From the IMG/VR virus record IMGVR_UViG_3300007609_000008, positions 1-64,000 of that record: 64,000 nt of DNA. One strand, 5' to 3'. The position numbers were made by a program, and so were the translations under genes. Of the stretch, positions 25,851 to 33,334 are shown in pieces. Source of the stretch: a virus. The stretch's first letter is position 1. The number at the start of each line of letters is the position of its first letter. The notes beneath the pieces were generated by a model. It saw nothing but the letters and a program-made list of their open reading frames with translations. It did not search any database and was not told the DNA's origin.

Positions 25851-26584
25851 GCTCCATATGGACATTTGGTGACTCAGCGGTTGAAAGAAATATTCGTCTG
25901 CGGCCAGATATGCCAAACCATGAAACATGGACTGAAATTCTAGCTAAAAAACTTGGCATGAAATTACAGGATTATTCATGGGGTGGCAGTAGTCTTGATT
26001 TTACTTATTATCAATACAGAAATAATCTGTCTCGCTTCAATAAAGGCGATATAATTATTATTGGGTTGACTGACTTGTGTAGAGGTTGGTTTTACGAAAA
26101 GACTCCCAATCTTTCATCGCAACATAGAATAAATTCCAGTGAATATGTATCAGATGATCACAAAAAAGCCATCGACATTTATTTCAACGATTTTTTCAGA
26201 GAGGATGTAGAAACACACATACTACATAACTTTCTCGATACTTTGGTGTATCATCAAGAAAAATATGGTGTAAAAATTATCACATTCTCTACTGAAAAAT
26301 ACACATATGACCGAGTAAATATACCCAAGGAACTTACAGGTGCAAATGGTGTACTGTGGCAAGATGCATCGATGGGTGAAGTCATAGAAGGTAGAGAAGC
26401 ATACGATAAAATATTCTACAACATCCAATATGGCAAGAAAACTGATACTAGATTAAATCATGTTTCAGAACCTAATCATGCCATATGGGCAGATAAAATG
26501 TACGAGTCTATTCACACTGGTGAGCCAATGGACTTTACCACTGGCTTTCTTAAAAACATAATGAGCGTAAAGGAATTAGAATGA
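25847..26584 (+). CDS. SGNH/GDSL-type hydrolase-like protein
   Basis: 245 residues. WTFGDSA at the N-terminus gives the nucleophile Ser block, WGGSSLDF the Gly/Asn block and SEPNHAIW near the C-terminus the catalytic His. SGNH proteins act as esterases or acyltransferases on glycans and lipids. The protein at 29599-30333 shares LAKKLGM, the GSSL block and a terminal TTGF, so they are clear paralogues. No signal peptide, so it acts in the cytoplasm. Confidence 0.7.
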   Translation: MSSIWTFGDSAVERNIRLRPDMPNHETWTEILAKKLGMKLQDYSWGGSSLDFTYYQYRNNLSRFNKGDIIIIGLTDLCRGWFYEKTPNLSSQHRINSSEYVSDDHKKAIDIYFNDFFREDVETHILHNFLDTLVYHQEKYGVKIITFSTEKYTYDRVNIPKELTGANGVLWQDASMGEVIEGREAYDKIFYNIQYGKKTDTRLNHVSEPNHAIWADKMYESIHTGEPMDFTTGFLKNIMSVKELE

Positions 26585-26841
26585 GCACAATGATGAGACC
26601 TACCCGTGATGTGGTAGTATTTGGTTTTGAGAAAAAAGAAAATGTAAGTGAAGGTGGTATTGTACTTCAAGAATCAACTAAACTAGAATCAGCAATTGGT
26701 ACAGTCATGGGCGTAGGTCCAGACGTGAAAGATGTTTTTCTTTCTGATAGAATTGTAGCTGATTGGTCAAAAGCGCAAGACATTGGCAACAATTTAATGG
26801 CAATTGAAGAAGAACACATTCAAATTGTCCTGGGTGAGTAA
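26581..26841 (+). CDS. GroES-like co-chaperonin
   Basis: 86 residues. MRPTRDVVVFGFEKKENVSEGGIVLQES has the GroES opening strand and mobile loop, and GTVMGVGP and DRIVADW match later strands. T4 (gp31) and relatives encode their own GroES substitute to fold the capsid protein with host GroEL. It lies in an operon of tailoring enzymes, so another client is possible. Overlaps neighbours by four and one bases. Confidence 0.75.
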   Translation: MSTMMRPTRDVVVFGFEKKENVSEGGIVLQESTKLESAIGTVMGVGPDVKDVFLSDRIVADWSKAQDIGNNLMAIEEEHIQIVLGE

Positions 26842-27431
26842 TGAATAATTACATAAGAGAAAACATTCTCTTTCCTCTTACTGAAAAAGATATTAAAGTT
26901 TTTAGTGAATGTGTCGAGCATCCAAAAAATGCTCGTTTAGTGCATCATGCGATAAAGGATAAAAAAATCCTCCGAACTGATTTCACGAAGAACATGATAC
27001 GCCTAGCCAAGCTGCTTGATTTAGAAGTAGCAAGTATTACAGCATTTACGGGCAGGGCAGGTGAAAATTCAGCTCCTCACATTGACGGCGAACCTGGTAA
27101 GTCTTACTCATGGCGCCTGGCTTATTATGCATCGGGAGACAACAGCTATCTGAATTGGTGGCGTGTAGGCCCTGCGTTGGAGCATGTTACACTGGATCTG
27201 AACAATCAAAGAGCCAAAGAAACAGACACTCCTACTGGTTATTCTATTATAGACACACATAAAAAAGTCTACACGCAAGAGATCAACATGGAGTCAGCCT
27301 TTGTGCGTACTGACATTCCACACTCAGTTGACATGCGAGAATCAAAAGAGGATCGTCTCACAATATCAGCTACCTTTTTTCCTCACATCTCATGGGAAGA
27401 AATTAACAAGAGACTGGACAAACTATGCTAG
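26841..27431 (+). CDS. 2OG-Fe(II) oxygenase-like protein
   Basis: 196 residues. APHIDG supplies His80 and Asp82, IPHSVD supplies His161, and EDRLTIS is a candidate 2-oxoglutarate Arg site. This HxD...H pattern fits a non-haem iron dioxygenase. Sequence around the motifs differs from the 25089/54445 pair and from 30345, so this is a separate branch. It overlaps the next gene by seven bases. Confidence 0.6.
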   Translation: MNNYIRENILFPLTEKDIKVFSECVEHPKNARLVHHAIKDKKILRTDFTKNMIRLAKLLDLEVASITAFTGRAGENSAPHIDGEPGKSYSWRLAYYASGDNSYLNWWRVGPALEHVTLDLNNQRAKETDTPTGYSIIDTHKKVYTQEINMESAFVRTDIPHSVDMRESKEDRLTISATFFPHISWEEINKRLDKLC

Positions 27432-27976
27432 TAGCAATCACAGGACATGCAAAAGGTATCGGTGCAGCTATAACAGAAGCCCTCACTGAAAAGGGCCATA
27501 CCGTTATGGGCTTTGATCTAGAAACTGATGATGATATACGAGATCCCGACTCAATTGTAGAACAAGCAAAAATTGCAGATGTTTTTATTAACAATGCGTA
27601 TGTCCCTGGCGCACAAATTCTCATGCTACAAAAAATATTTGAAGAATGGAAAGACGATTCAACAAAAACGATTATTAACATGGGAAGCAAAGCCAAGTAT
27701 TTTCCTGTAGGACATAATCAAGCTACACCTGCCATGACTCAGTACACATTATACAAAAGAATGATAACTGAAGAGTTTCAGCGTATGCAATTTTATTCAA
27801 AGAAACAATGCAGACTCATAGGTATAAATCCTGGCTTTGTTGACACTGAAATGACAAAAGATTTGCAAATTTTAAAATTGACACCAGAAGCAGTGGCTGA
27901 TGCAATTGTATGGGCATTAGAGATGCCACAAGACGTAGAAATTGGCGAACTCAGCATATGGACACGAGAGCAATAA
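27425..27976 (+). CDS. short-chain dehydrogenase/reductase
   Basis: 183 residues, shorter than the usual 250. The cofactor loop TGHAKGIG is at residues 6-13, the NNAY motif follows INNAYVPG, and YTLYK (Tyr-x3-Lys) gives the catalytic pair, with a conserved NPGFVDTEM after it. An NAD(P)H-dependent sugar or small-molecule reductase is likely. A second, more divergent SDR-like gene lies in the radical SAM cluster (50025). Confidence 0.75.
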   Translation: MLVAITGHAKGIGAAITEALTEKGHTVMGFDLETDDDIRDPDSIVEQAKIADVFINNAYVPGAQILMLQKIFEEWKDDSTKTIINMGSKAKYFPVGHNQATPAMTQYTLYKRMITEEFQRMQFYSKKQCRLIGINPGFVDTEMTKDLQILKLTPEAVADAIVWALEMPQDVEIGELSIWTREQ

Positions 27977-27982
27977 CGAAGC

Positions 27983-28687
27983 ATGAAAAAATATGCAACC
28001 ATAAAAGAAGCAAAAGACAAAGAACTTAAGTTTTTACCAAAAAAATTTAAATGGTTAGGCACGGACTCTGTAGAAACTTTTATGAAGCAGAGTAAAGAGC
28101 ATCAGAACCATTGGAATAATCAGCCGCCTATTGAGTATGACATTAACCACTATGGTTTTAGATCTGCCAAATTTCCCGAGATCAAAACAAGAGAGTCCAT
28201 TACCTTCATTGGCTGTTCGAACACAGTGGGAATTGGAATGGATAAAGAAAGGTGTTGGACTCATCTACTCTCTCAGAAACTAGGTCTTGAAGAAATAAAC
28301 CTAGGAGTAGGAGGCAGTTCAACAGACACAGCGTTTCGTGTGTACAATGAATGGCAACCAATACACAGAAGCAAAATCACTTGCTTTCTTTTGCCACCTT
28401 CAGCCAGATTGGAACTTTGTGAAGAGAATGAATGGCGAAATATTGGACACTGGTCAGAAGGAATAATTGAACCAGACTTACTGTCTAATCTTTTAGATCC
28501 CACTCTCAATGAGGTGAGAACGGACAGAAATGTAGCAGCAGTAAAACATATTGCACAAGAGACATTGTCCAGAATAATCGTGTTACCTTATCATGCTAGA
28601 TTAAAAAATGATTTTGCGAGAGATAACATGCATGCTGGTGCAGAATGGCATAAAGCAATTGCTGAAGCCTTTGAGAAAAAAATATAA
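27983..28687 (+). CDS. SGNH-type hydrolase-like protein, divergent
   Basis: 234 residues. FIGCSNTVGIG carries the Ser block, GVGGSSTD the Gly block, and RDNMHAGAEWH a C-terminal DxxH pair. An N-terminal ~70-residue extension precedes the core. It differs from the paralogous pair at 25847 and 29599. An esterase or acyltransferase role on a glycan or lipid is the family expectation. A late-type promoter overlaps its stop codon. Confidence 0.6.
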   Translation: MKKYATIKEAKDKELKFLPKKFKWLGTDSVETFMKQSKEHQNHWNNQPPIEYDINHYGFRSAKFPEIKTRESITFIGCSNTVGIGMDKERCWTHLLSQKLGLEEINLGVGGSSTDTAFRVYNEWQPIHRSKITCFLLPPSARLELCEENEWRNIGHWSEGIIEPDLLSNLLDPTLNEVRTDRNVAAVKHIAQETLSRIIVLPYHARLKNDFARDNMHAGAEWHKAIAEAFEKKI

Positions 28688-28690
28688 ATA
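28683..28690 (+). promoter_or_regulatory. T4-late-type promoter TATAAATA
   Basis: Exact TATAAATA overlapping the stop of the SGNH gene, 29 bases before the ATG at 28720. It would place the Fe-S assembly genes under late control. Confidence 0.55.
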
Positions 28691-28719
28691 ATGTTATTAA
28701 TTACCCATACAGAGGCATT

Positions 28720-28896
28720 ATGAAAAAGACCTACAGCAGTCTAACACAGCTCAAAGTAGAAATAGAAAGAGAAGGCAAGTGCGAAGTCCTAGAATTCAAT
28801 GGCATGCACTTGATAGTCCAATGCGACAACAAAAAAATAAGATACGGCCTTAACAGAGGCGAAGTCATCGAAACAATCCTATTGGAGAAGAACTAA
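28720..28896 (+). CDS. small protein preceding iscU
   Basis: 58 residues (starts MKKTYSSLTQLKVEIEREGK), predicted alpha-beta, with one Cys pair far apart. No family is recognised. Its TAA overlaps the iscU ATG, so the two are translated together. The GAGG at 28712-28715 is close to the ATG. Confidence 0.55.
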   Translation: MKKTYSSLTQLKVEIEREGKCEVLEFNGMHLIVQCDNKKIRYGLNRGEVIETILLEKN

Positions 28897-29270
28897 TGGC
28901 CTATTCAGATAAGGTAGTTGATCATTACGAGAACCCAAGAAACGTAGGTAAATTTGATCCAGCAGAAGCAAACATCGGCACAGGCATGGTAGGAGCACCC
29001 GCTTGTGGTGATGTCATGCGACTCCAGATCGAGGTAGAGGAAGGTGTGATCACTGACGCTAAATTCAAAACCTACGGCTGTGGATCAGCAATCGCATCCT
29101 CATCCTTGCTCACGGAATGGGTCAAAGGTAGAACACTAGAACAGGCAAAAGAAATCAAGAACACAGACCTAGCAGAAGAACTAGAACTACCTCCTGTCAA
29201 AGTCCATTGTTCAGTACTAGCGGAAGACGCAATCAAAGCAGCCATCAAGGACTATCAGGACAAGCAATGA
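28896..29270 (+). CDS. iscU: Fe-S cluster scaffold protein IscU
   Basis: 124 residues, the full length of IscU. The three ligand cysteines are Cys37 (PACGD), Cys62 (YGCGSA) and Cys105 (VHCSV), with Asp39 and His104 also in place. LPPVK at 98-102 is the HscA-binding motif, so it should still be handled by the host chaperone. IscU assembles [2Fe-2S] and [4Fe-4S] clusters using sulfur from host IscS. An A-type carrier gene overlaps its 3' end. Nine radical SAM enzymes in this window would need such clusters. Confidence 0.93.
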   Translation: MAYSDKVVDHYENPRNVGKFDPAEANIGTGMVGAPACGDVMRLQIEVEEGVITDAKFKTYGCGSAIASSSLLTEWVKGRTLEQAKEIKNTDLAEELELPPVKVHCSVLAEDAIKAAIKDYQDKQ

Positions 29271-29593
29271 CAGTCGCAGCATTCACACCACAAGCATTGA
29301 TCCTGACAGAAAAAGCAAAAGAAAAAGCAAATTCTCTCAAGGAAGACAATAAACTATTAAGAGTCTACGTACACGGCGGAGGCTGTTCAGGCTTCCAATA
29401 CGGATTCTCTATAGAAGAAAAGCAAGAAGACGACACCGTTATAGACAACGCAGTATTAGTAGACAGCCTATCCTATTCCTATGTAGTAGGCTCAACGCTA
29501 GACTATAAAGAAGACATCATGGGAAGCCAATTCACAGTCACAAACCCAAACGCAGTAGGCACCTGTGGTTGTGGCGTATCGTTTACGGTATAA
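29267..29593 (+). CDS. A-type Fe-S carrier protein (IscA/ErpA-like)
   Basis: 108 residues from the ATG at 29267, which overlaps the iscU stop by four bases. Cys40 (GGCSGFQYGF) and Cys100/Cys102 (GTCGCG) are the carrier ligands. A-type carriers deliver clusters from IscU to apo-enzymes, and ErpA-like forms favour [4Fe-4S] targets. The IscU-IscA overlap suggests a dedicated supply unit. IscA and ErpA cannot be separated by eye. Confidence 0.9.
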   Translation: MTVAAFTPQALILTEKAKEKANSLKEDNKLLRVYVHGGGCSGFQYGFSIEEKQEDDTVIDNAVLVDSLSYSYVVGSTLDYKEDIMGSQFTVTNPNAVGTCGCGVSFTV

Positions 29594-29598
29594 TAACC

Positions 29599-30333
29599 AT
29601 GAAAAATACTCTCTGGACATTCGGTGATTCTTTCATCAACACTTACAGTCGTATGCCAATAGGCGAGAACTGGACTCAAATGCTTGCCAAAAAACTTGGC
29701 ATGGAACTCAAAGACTTCGGGCTTTCTGGATCAAGTCTAGAATATTCTACTTTCCAATACACAGAACACTATGATGAAATAAAAGAAGGAGACATTGTAA
29801 TAGTCGCACTGACAGCCTTTGGTGCAAGAAAATGGCTAAATATTAATGACATAAGAATACAAACCCCCCATAGATTAGAATCCGCCGAAGACCTAACAGA
29901 ACAAGACAAACAACACTACAGCAGAGTCTTCGCCGAACACGATATCAGAACAACGGCCAGTCTCTTCACACTGTTCATGCACTCACTATCCGATCTAAAG
30001 AAACAAAAAGGAGTCAAAGTCGTTGCCCTACCCTGTTTCGAACACGGCACTCTGTATCTAGATGGACTAAGCCTTACTAATATTCCTAAAGTAAAAGGAA
30101 ATCTACGACACCATATTTCTGACCATGAAGTCAAAGGATCATCTGAACAAAAACAATGCTTACAGTTTGATGACCCTAGAGTTAATCACATGGAAAAATG
30201 TAATCACATAATCCTAGCAGAAAAGGTGTATGAATCACTTATAAACGATACAGACATAGACCTAACAACAGGCTTTCACGCAGAAGTCCTCAATGCAAAT
30301 GACTTCGTTTTGTACAATCGCCCGCAGAGATAA
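29599..30333 (+). CDS. SGNH/GDSL-type hydrolase-like protein
   Basis: 244 residues from the ATG at 29599. LWTFGDSF is the Ser block and SGSSLEYS the Gly block; a C-terminal HMEKCNH may give the His. Near-identical stretches with the 25847 protein (LAKKLGM, GDIVIVALTAF versus GDIIIIGLTDL) show paralogy. The Fe-S genes lie between the two copies. Codon choice here favours C-ending codons, unlike the earlier copy. Confidence 0.68.
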   Translation: MKNTLWTFGDSFINTYSRMPIGENWTQMLAKKLGMELKDFGLSGSSLEYSTFQYTEHYDEIKEGDIVIVALTAFGARKWLNINDIRIQTPHRLESAEDLTEQDKQHYSRVFAEHDIRTTASLFTLFMHSLSDLKKQKGVKVVALPCFEHGTLYLDGLSLTNIPKVKGNLRHHISDHEVKGSSEQKQCLQFDDPRVNHMEKCNHIILAEKVYESLINDTDIDLTTGFHAEVLNANDFVLYNRPQR

Positions 30334-30344
30334 GCAGACAAAAA

Positions 30345-30803
30345 ATGATCTATTTCCCAATCAATTTCAAACTCACAGCAAGCCAAATAAACCCCCTCCT
30401 GGCACATGATAAACTCACAGATTATTATAAACATCACGGCAAGTCAGGCTACCATAACCTAGACTTCGGAAAGGTACCAAAGGAACTAACAAAAGAAATT
30501 ACAAAATTCTTTCCTAATCCAGATAAGATTACTCTAGTCGCTATAGATAAGAACAAAACAGTACCAGTCCATACAGACGGAAACTATGGAAGAAAAACAG
30601 TCATTATCTTTCCATTAACAGATAACTACGCTCCCTGTATAGCAGATAACACAGAAATACCCTATATGCATTGTTATGCGTTTAATACACAGATACCACA
30701 CACAGTCATAAACAATGACACTAGAAGGATAAGCCTCCAATTATGGTACGATATTGATATAGAACAACTGTACAGAGAAATGACACAGATAGAGCATAGA
30801 TAG
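30345..30803 (+). CDS. 2OG-Fe(II) oxygenase-like protein
   Basis: 152 residues. VHTDGNYGRKTVIIFPL provides His76 and Asp78, QIPHTV provides His119, and NDTRRISLQLWY the candidate Arg for 2-oxoglutarate. The short beta-helix core resembles small proteins grouped with prolyl-hydroxylase-like oxygenases. It is the last gene before the long noncoding region. Confidence 0.6.
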   Translation: MIYFPINFKLTASQINPLLAHDKLTDYYKHHGKSGYHNLDFGKVPKELTKEITKFFPNPDKITLVAIDKNKTVPVHTDGNYGRKTVIIFPLTDNYAPCIADNTEIPYMHCYAFNTQIPHTVINNDTRRISLQLWYDIDIEQLYREMTQIEHR

Positions 30804-30813
30804 TACCCTAAGA

Positions 30814-30857
30814 GAGACAACGTTTCGCTATATAGAGCAAAAGCGAGACAACGTTTC
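30814..30857. repeat. 13-base direct repeat GAGACAACGTTTC
   Basis: Two exact copies at 30814-30826 and 30845-30857, 31 bases apart start to start, about three helical turns. Spacing suits two protein-binding sites on one DNA face. Confidence 0.7.
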
Positions 30858-30905
30858 ATCATTCTATACATGAAGTATGGTTCCACGATACCACCAGAAA
30901 ATCCA

Positions 30906-31145
30906 CAGATGCAAATCCACACGGGTACCGCCACTGGAACTCAGATGCGAGCGGAAATGCGGGTCGAGATGCAGATTCCGTAGCTATTCGAGATGCAGAT
31001 TTATATTCTAGCACAGGTGCAGCCGAATGTCAACCCCAGATGCGAAAAAAGTACGAGCCCAGGTGCAGACTCTGGTCCACGTAGGTGCAGATTAGGGTAG
31101 GACACAGGTGCAGATGAAGGCCCAGACGCAGACCCAGACGTACAC
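30906..31145. repeat. degenerate short-repeat array, consensus about RGRYGCAGA
   Basis: About twelve imperfect copies, such as CAGATGCAAAT (30906), CAGATGCGA (30942), GAGATGCAGATT (30966 and 30990), CAGGTGCAG (31014), CAGATGCGA (31037), CAGGTGCAGA (31060), TAGGTGCAGATT (31082), CAGGTGCAGAT (31105), CAGACGCAGA (31122) and CAGACGTACA (31134). Spacing is irregular, roughly 12-30 bases, and frames are broken, so it is not coding. Confidence 0.65.
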
Positions 31146-31148
31146 AGA

Positions 31149-31240
31149 GACACAGGCCCTGCCCAGATGAGCCATATAGAGCCTAATTCCTCTAGCGTAT
31201 AGGGTATCCATCAGAAGGCCAGCCGGGCAGGGCCTGTGTC
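31149..31240. repeat. perfect 16-base inverted repeat with 60-base spacer
   Basis: GACACAGGCCCTGCCC at 31149-31164 and its exact reverse complement GGGCAGGGCCTGTGTC at 31225-31240. The arms could form a long GC-rich stem in RNA or a cruciform in DNA. Confidence 0.85.
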
Positions 31241-31246
31241 CCGGTA

Positions 31247-31282
31247 AATTCCATTGATGGCCGAAAAAATTCCATTGATGGC
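31247..31282. repeat. 15-base direct repeat AATTCCATTGATGGC
   Basis: Exact copies at 31247-31261 and 31268-31282, 21 bases apart (two helical turns). Three TTCCGGG copies follow at about 31292, 31316 and 31331. Confidence 0.75.
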
Positions 31283-31441
31283 TTGATGGAGTTCCGGGCA
31301 GGGGCAGGGCAGGAATTCCGGGAGCTGGAGTTCCGGGAAAATCTCTGCGGCCCTGGCCACTGGAGCCCTAGATCCGCTGAGGCCTGACCATGGCCAAAAC
31401 CTCAATGATATCAACTACTTAGAAAACCCTAATGAAATCAA

Positions 31442-31465
31442 GCACTTGGCGCCAGTGCCTTTTTT
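31442..31465 (+). terminator. probable rho-independent terminator
   Basis: GCACT (31442-31446) pairs with AGTGC (31454-31458) and is followed by CT6. An outer AACCCT/AGGGTT pairing (31435-31440 and 31467-31472) encloses it. It stops readthrough before the early-gene cluster. Confidence 0.5.
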
Positions 31466-31545
31466 CAGGGTTGAGGGATCAGTATAGCATACGGAATTCC
31501 ATTTGTCAACCCCTAATTTTGATTTTATTTGATACAAATTAATGG

Positions 31546-31574
31546 TTGACATTTACGGATACCTGTGTCATAAT
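31546..31574 (+). promoter_or_regulatory. sigma70-type early promoter cassette
   Basis: TTGACA at 31546-31551, 17-base spacer, TGTCATAAT with CATAAT at 31569-31574, then the leader TACAAACTGAAAAAAGGAAC before the ATG at 31604. Confidence 0.85.
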
Positions 31575-31603
31575 AGCTCTACAAACTGAAAAAAGGAACT
31601 GAA

Positions 31604-31855
31604 ATGAACCAAGCCTTTAGGAATGAAATGATGACCCTAGGTACTGTACTGGAAGAGGTACACCGTAATATGCAGGCCTGTGCGGAATCCGATTCCCTTC
31701 GTATCGATGACCTTAATTCCCAGTGGGAGCTCCTACAGGAGTACGAATATGACGGTCCAGAGTCGCTCCAGCACCACGTCTATTATAGTGGTATGGATAC
31801 GGAGCCACGAGAGGAGCTCCTGGAGATAGTCCTGAAACATACTGTAACAAAATAA
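31604..31855 (+). CDS. small early protein of unknown function
   Basis: 83 residues, acidic and helical (MMTLGTVLEEVHRNMQACAE). It is the first gene of the early cluster and has its own promoter and GGAAC ribosome site. No family is recognised. Small, separately promoted early genes in phages often encode host-takeover or anti-defence proteins, which is only an analogy here. Confidence 0.6.
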   Translation: MNQAFRNEMMTLGTVLEEVHRNMQACAESDSLRIDDLNSQWELLQEYEYDGPESLQHHVYYSGMDTEPREELLEIVLKHTVTK

Positions 31856-31858
31856 TGG

Positions 31859-31887
31859 TTGACATTTAGGGAAAAGCCTGTCATAAT
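31859..31887 (+). promoter_or_regulatory. sigma70-type early promoter cassette
   Basis: TTGACA at 31859-31864, 17-base spacer, TGTCATAAT with CATAAT at 31882-31887, leader TACAAACTAAAAAGAGGAAAG. It begins right after the previous stop codon. Confidence 0.85.
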
Positions 31888-31918
31888 AGCCATACAAACT
31901 AAAAAGAGGAAAGAAAAT

Positions 31919-32266
31919 ATGTCAATTTACCAAGTCAACGCAGTAACCTCCATCAACGGATCATACCTATCTGCCCGTGAGCAGGCCCTGGGCATGGATC
32001 GCCATACCCTAAGCTCAGATGGTCGTCTGGAGACCATCACTAAGGAATTCCGTACAGTGGAAAAGTTTACGGAAACCACACTCGGTACGGTTCTAGTCGG
32101 ACAGTCCTTCCTTAAGTATGACCTGCTCGCTAGGAATGTGGCCAAGTATGAGAAGCTGCCCCTATCGTCAAAGGTCAAGGTAGGATTCAATGGTAAACAG
32201 AAGGAAATCCACTTCGACGGCAAGCGATTTGTCCAGATTGGTACTGATTACCATGGGGAAGTGTAA
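31919..32266 (+). CDS. small early protein of unknown function
   Basis: 115 residues from the ATG at 31919, which is preceded by AGAGGAAAG; an upstream in-frame start at 31859 falls in the promoter and is excluded. It is basic with beta-rich segments (SKVKVGFNGKQKEIHFDGK). No family is recognised. It uses its own early promoter. Confidence 0.6.
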   Translation: MSIYQVNAVTSINGSYLSAREQALGMDRHTLSSDGRLETITKEFRTVEKFTETTLGTVLVGQSFLKYDLLARNVAKYEKLPLSSKVKVGFNGKQKEIHFDGKRFVQIGTDYHGEV

Positions 32267-32283
32267 AAAAGTTAAAAAAAGGG

Positions 32284-32312
32284 TTGACAAATAGGAAAAA
32301 GCCTGTCATAAT
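32284..32312 (+). promoter_or_regulatory. sigma70-type early promoter cassette
   Basis: TTGACA at 32284-32289, 17-base spacer, TGTCATAAT with CATAAT at 32307-32312, leader TACAAACTGAAAAAAACGAG. Confidence 0.85.
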
Positions 32313-32347
32313 AGCTCTACAAACTGAAAAAAACGAGGAAAATCATC

Positions 32348-32713
32348 ATGGCATATGTATCACAAGCGGACAAAAAAGCACTGGCTCCTGAAATCAAGCG
32401 AGTCCTCAATAAGTACGGCATGAAAGGTACCCTAGCAGTCCGCAACCACATGACCCTAGTCTGTAATATCAAGTCTGGCAAGCTGGATTTCACTGAAGGC
32501 ACTCACGGTGACGGCTACACTCAGGTAAATCCTTATTGGATCGACCGTACTTACACTGGTGAGAAGGAAGCCTTCCTCACTGAGCTCCTAGGAGCGATGA
32601 AAGGTCCAGACTTCTATGATCGCTCGGATGTTATGACCGATTATTTCGATATTTCCCATTATACTGATATTAATATCGGCGACTGGAACAAGCCTTACAC
32701 CAAAGTTTCATAG
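32348..32713 (+). CDS. conserved small early phage protein
   Basis: 121 residues. The opening (SQADKKALAPEIKRVLNKYG, then GTLAVRNHMTLVCNIKSG) is one I have seen repeated across marine phages and some plasmids, where it is annotated as hypothetical. The C-terminus (DYFDISHYTDINIGDWNKPY) is also conserved in that group. GAGGAAAA sets the start. A strong terminator follows at 32786. Confidence 0.6.
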   Translation: MAYVSQADKKALAPEIKRVLNKYGMKGTLAVRNHMTLVCNIKSGKLDFTEGTHGDGYTQVNPYWIDRTYTGEKEAFLTELLGAMKGPDFYDRSDVMTDYFDISHYTDINIGDWNKPYTKVS

Positions 32714-32721
32714 TTTCCTCT

Positions 32722-32778
32722 GGGGGGAGTGGTTACCCCCCAAACTCTCGGGCAGGGTTACTCCTTTTCTCCCTGCCC
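32722..32778. other. two GC-rich hairpins downstream of an early gene
   Basis: G6 (32722-32727) pairs with C6 (32736-32741), and GGGCAGGG (32750-32757) pairs with CCCTGCCC (32771-32778). Together with the terminator after them they form a three-hairpin 3' end that could stabilise the transcript. Confidence 0.5.
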
Positions 32779-32785
32779 ACTTTAT

Positions 32786-32810
32786 AGCCCCCGTTTTGGG
32801 GGCTTTTTTT
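32786..32810 (+). terminator. strong rho-independent terminator
   Basis: AGCCCCC (32786-32792), loop GTTTT, GGGGGCT (32798-32804), then a run of T to 32810. Textbook form. Confidence 0.9.
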
Positions 32811-32913
32811 GTCTATAAACCCTTGATTTTGAACTAAAAAACATCTTTTTTTAACTTTTTTTAAAAGGTTTTGTAAATCAAGGGGTTAGCACCAGTAAAA
32901 AAGTAGAAAAAGG

Positions 32914-32941
32914 TTGACAAAACCGAAAAACCATGTATAAT
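32914..32941 (+). promoter_or_regulatory. sigma70-type early promoter cassette
   Basis: TTGACA at 32914-32919, 16-base spacer, TATAAT at 32936-32941, leader ATAAACTGAAAAAAACGAGG. Confidence 0.85.
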
Positions 32942-32975
32942 GTAACCATAAACTGAAAAAAACGAGGAAATAACC

Positions 32976-33266
32976 ATGATCGTATATAAAATCCCAAGTG
33001 AAACCACAGCCATCCGCTATAAAAAGGTAGTAAATGCCAGGGGCAAATATGCATTCGGTGGATTAAAGCGGGCAGGGTCGAAGGAATCCTATAACATAGA
33101 TCAGGCCATCGCCATTCTGAATAGGTACTCTGGTAAGGCAATCCCACGAGAGAAGCTCCTTCAGGCCTTCTCCAAGAAGTTTAATGCCACCGAGGCATCC
33201 AAGAATATCAAGGCAGCCTATATGACCTTGTGGTTCACCAAGAACAAATTAATTAAGGAAATATAA
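32976..33266 (+). CDS. small basic early protein of unknown function
   Basis: 96 residues, strongly basic (about one in five is Lys or Arg). The C-terminal half is helical (REKLLQAFSKKFNATEASKN). No family is recognised. Single-gene transcription unit with its own promoter and GAGGAAATA ribosome site. It could bind nucleic acid, judging only by charge. Confidence 0.58.
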   Translation: MIVYKIPSETTAIRYKKVVNARGKYAFGGLKRAGSKESYNIDQAIAILNRYSGKAIPREKLLQAFSKKFNATEASKNIKAAYMTLWFTKNKLIKEI

Positions 33267-33274
33267 AAAAAAGG

Positions 33275-33302
33275 TTGACAAATCGGATTTTTAGTGTATA
33301 AT
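33275..33302 (+). promoter_or_regulatory. sigma70-type early promoter cassette
   Basis: TTGACA at 33275-33280, 16-base spacer, TATAAT at 33297-33302, leader ACAAATCAGAGAAAAAGGAA, identical to the leader of the 33535 promoter. Confidence 0.85.
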
Positions 33303-33334
33303 GTAACCACAAATCAGAGAAAAAGGAAATAATC

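Larger units (their letters stand above)
30804..31545. other. long noncoding region with repeats and hairpins
   Basis: About 740 bases with no credible gene. The GC content is visibly above the flanks. In order it holds a 13-base direct repeat, a degenerate RGRYGCAGA array, a perfect 16-base inverted repeat, a 15-base direct repeat and a terminator-like hairpin. In a genome this compact such a region is likely functional: an origin, a protein-binding locus or a structured RNA. Confidence 0.75.

Noticed and set aside
30906-31145. CRISPR-like repeat array
   Set aside because: Units are about ten bases, degenerate and irregularly spaced, with no uniform spacers and no cas genes.
30906-31145. 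Decayed coding repeat (a repeat protein gene)
   Set aside because: The unit spacing is not a multiple of three and no frame stays open with a start and ribosome site.
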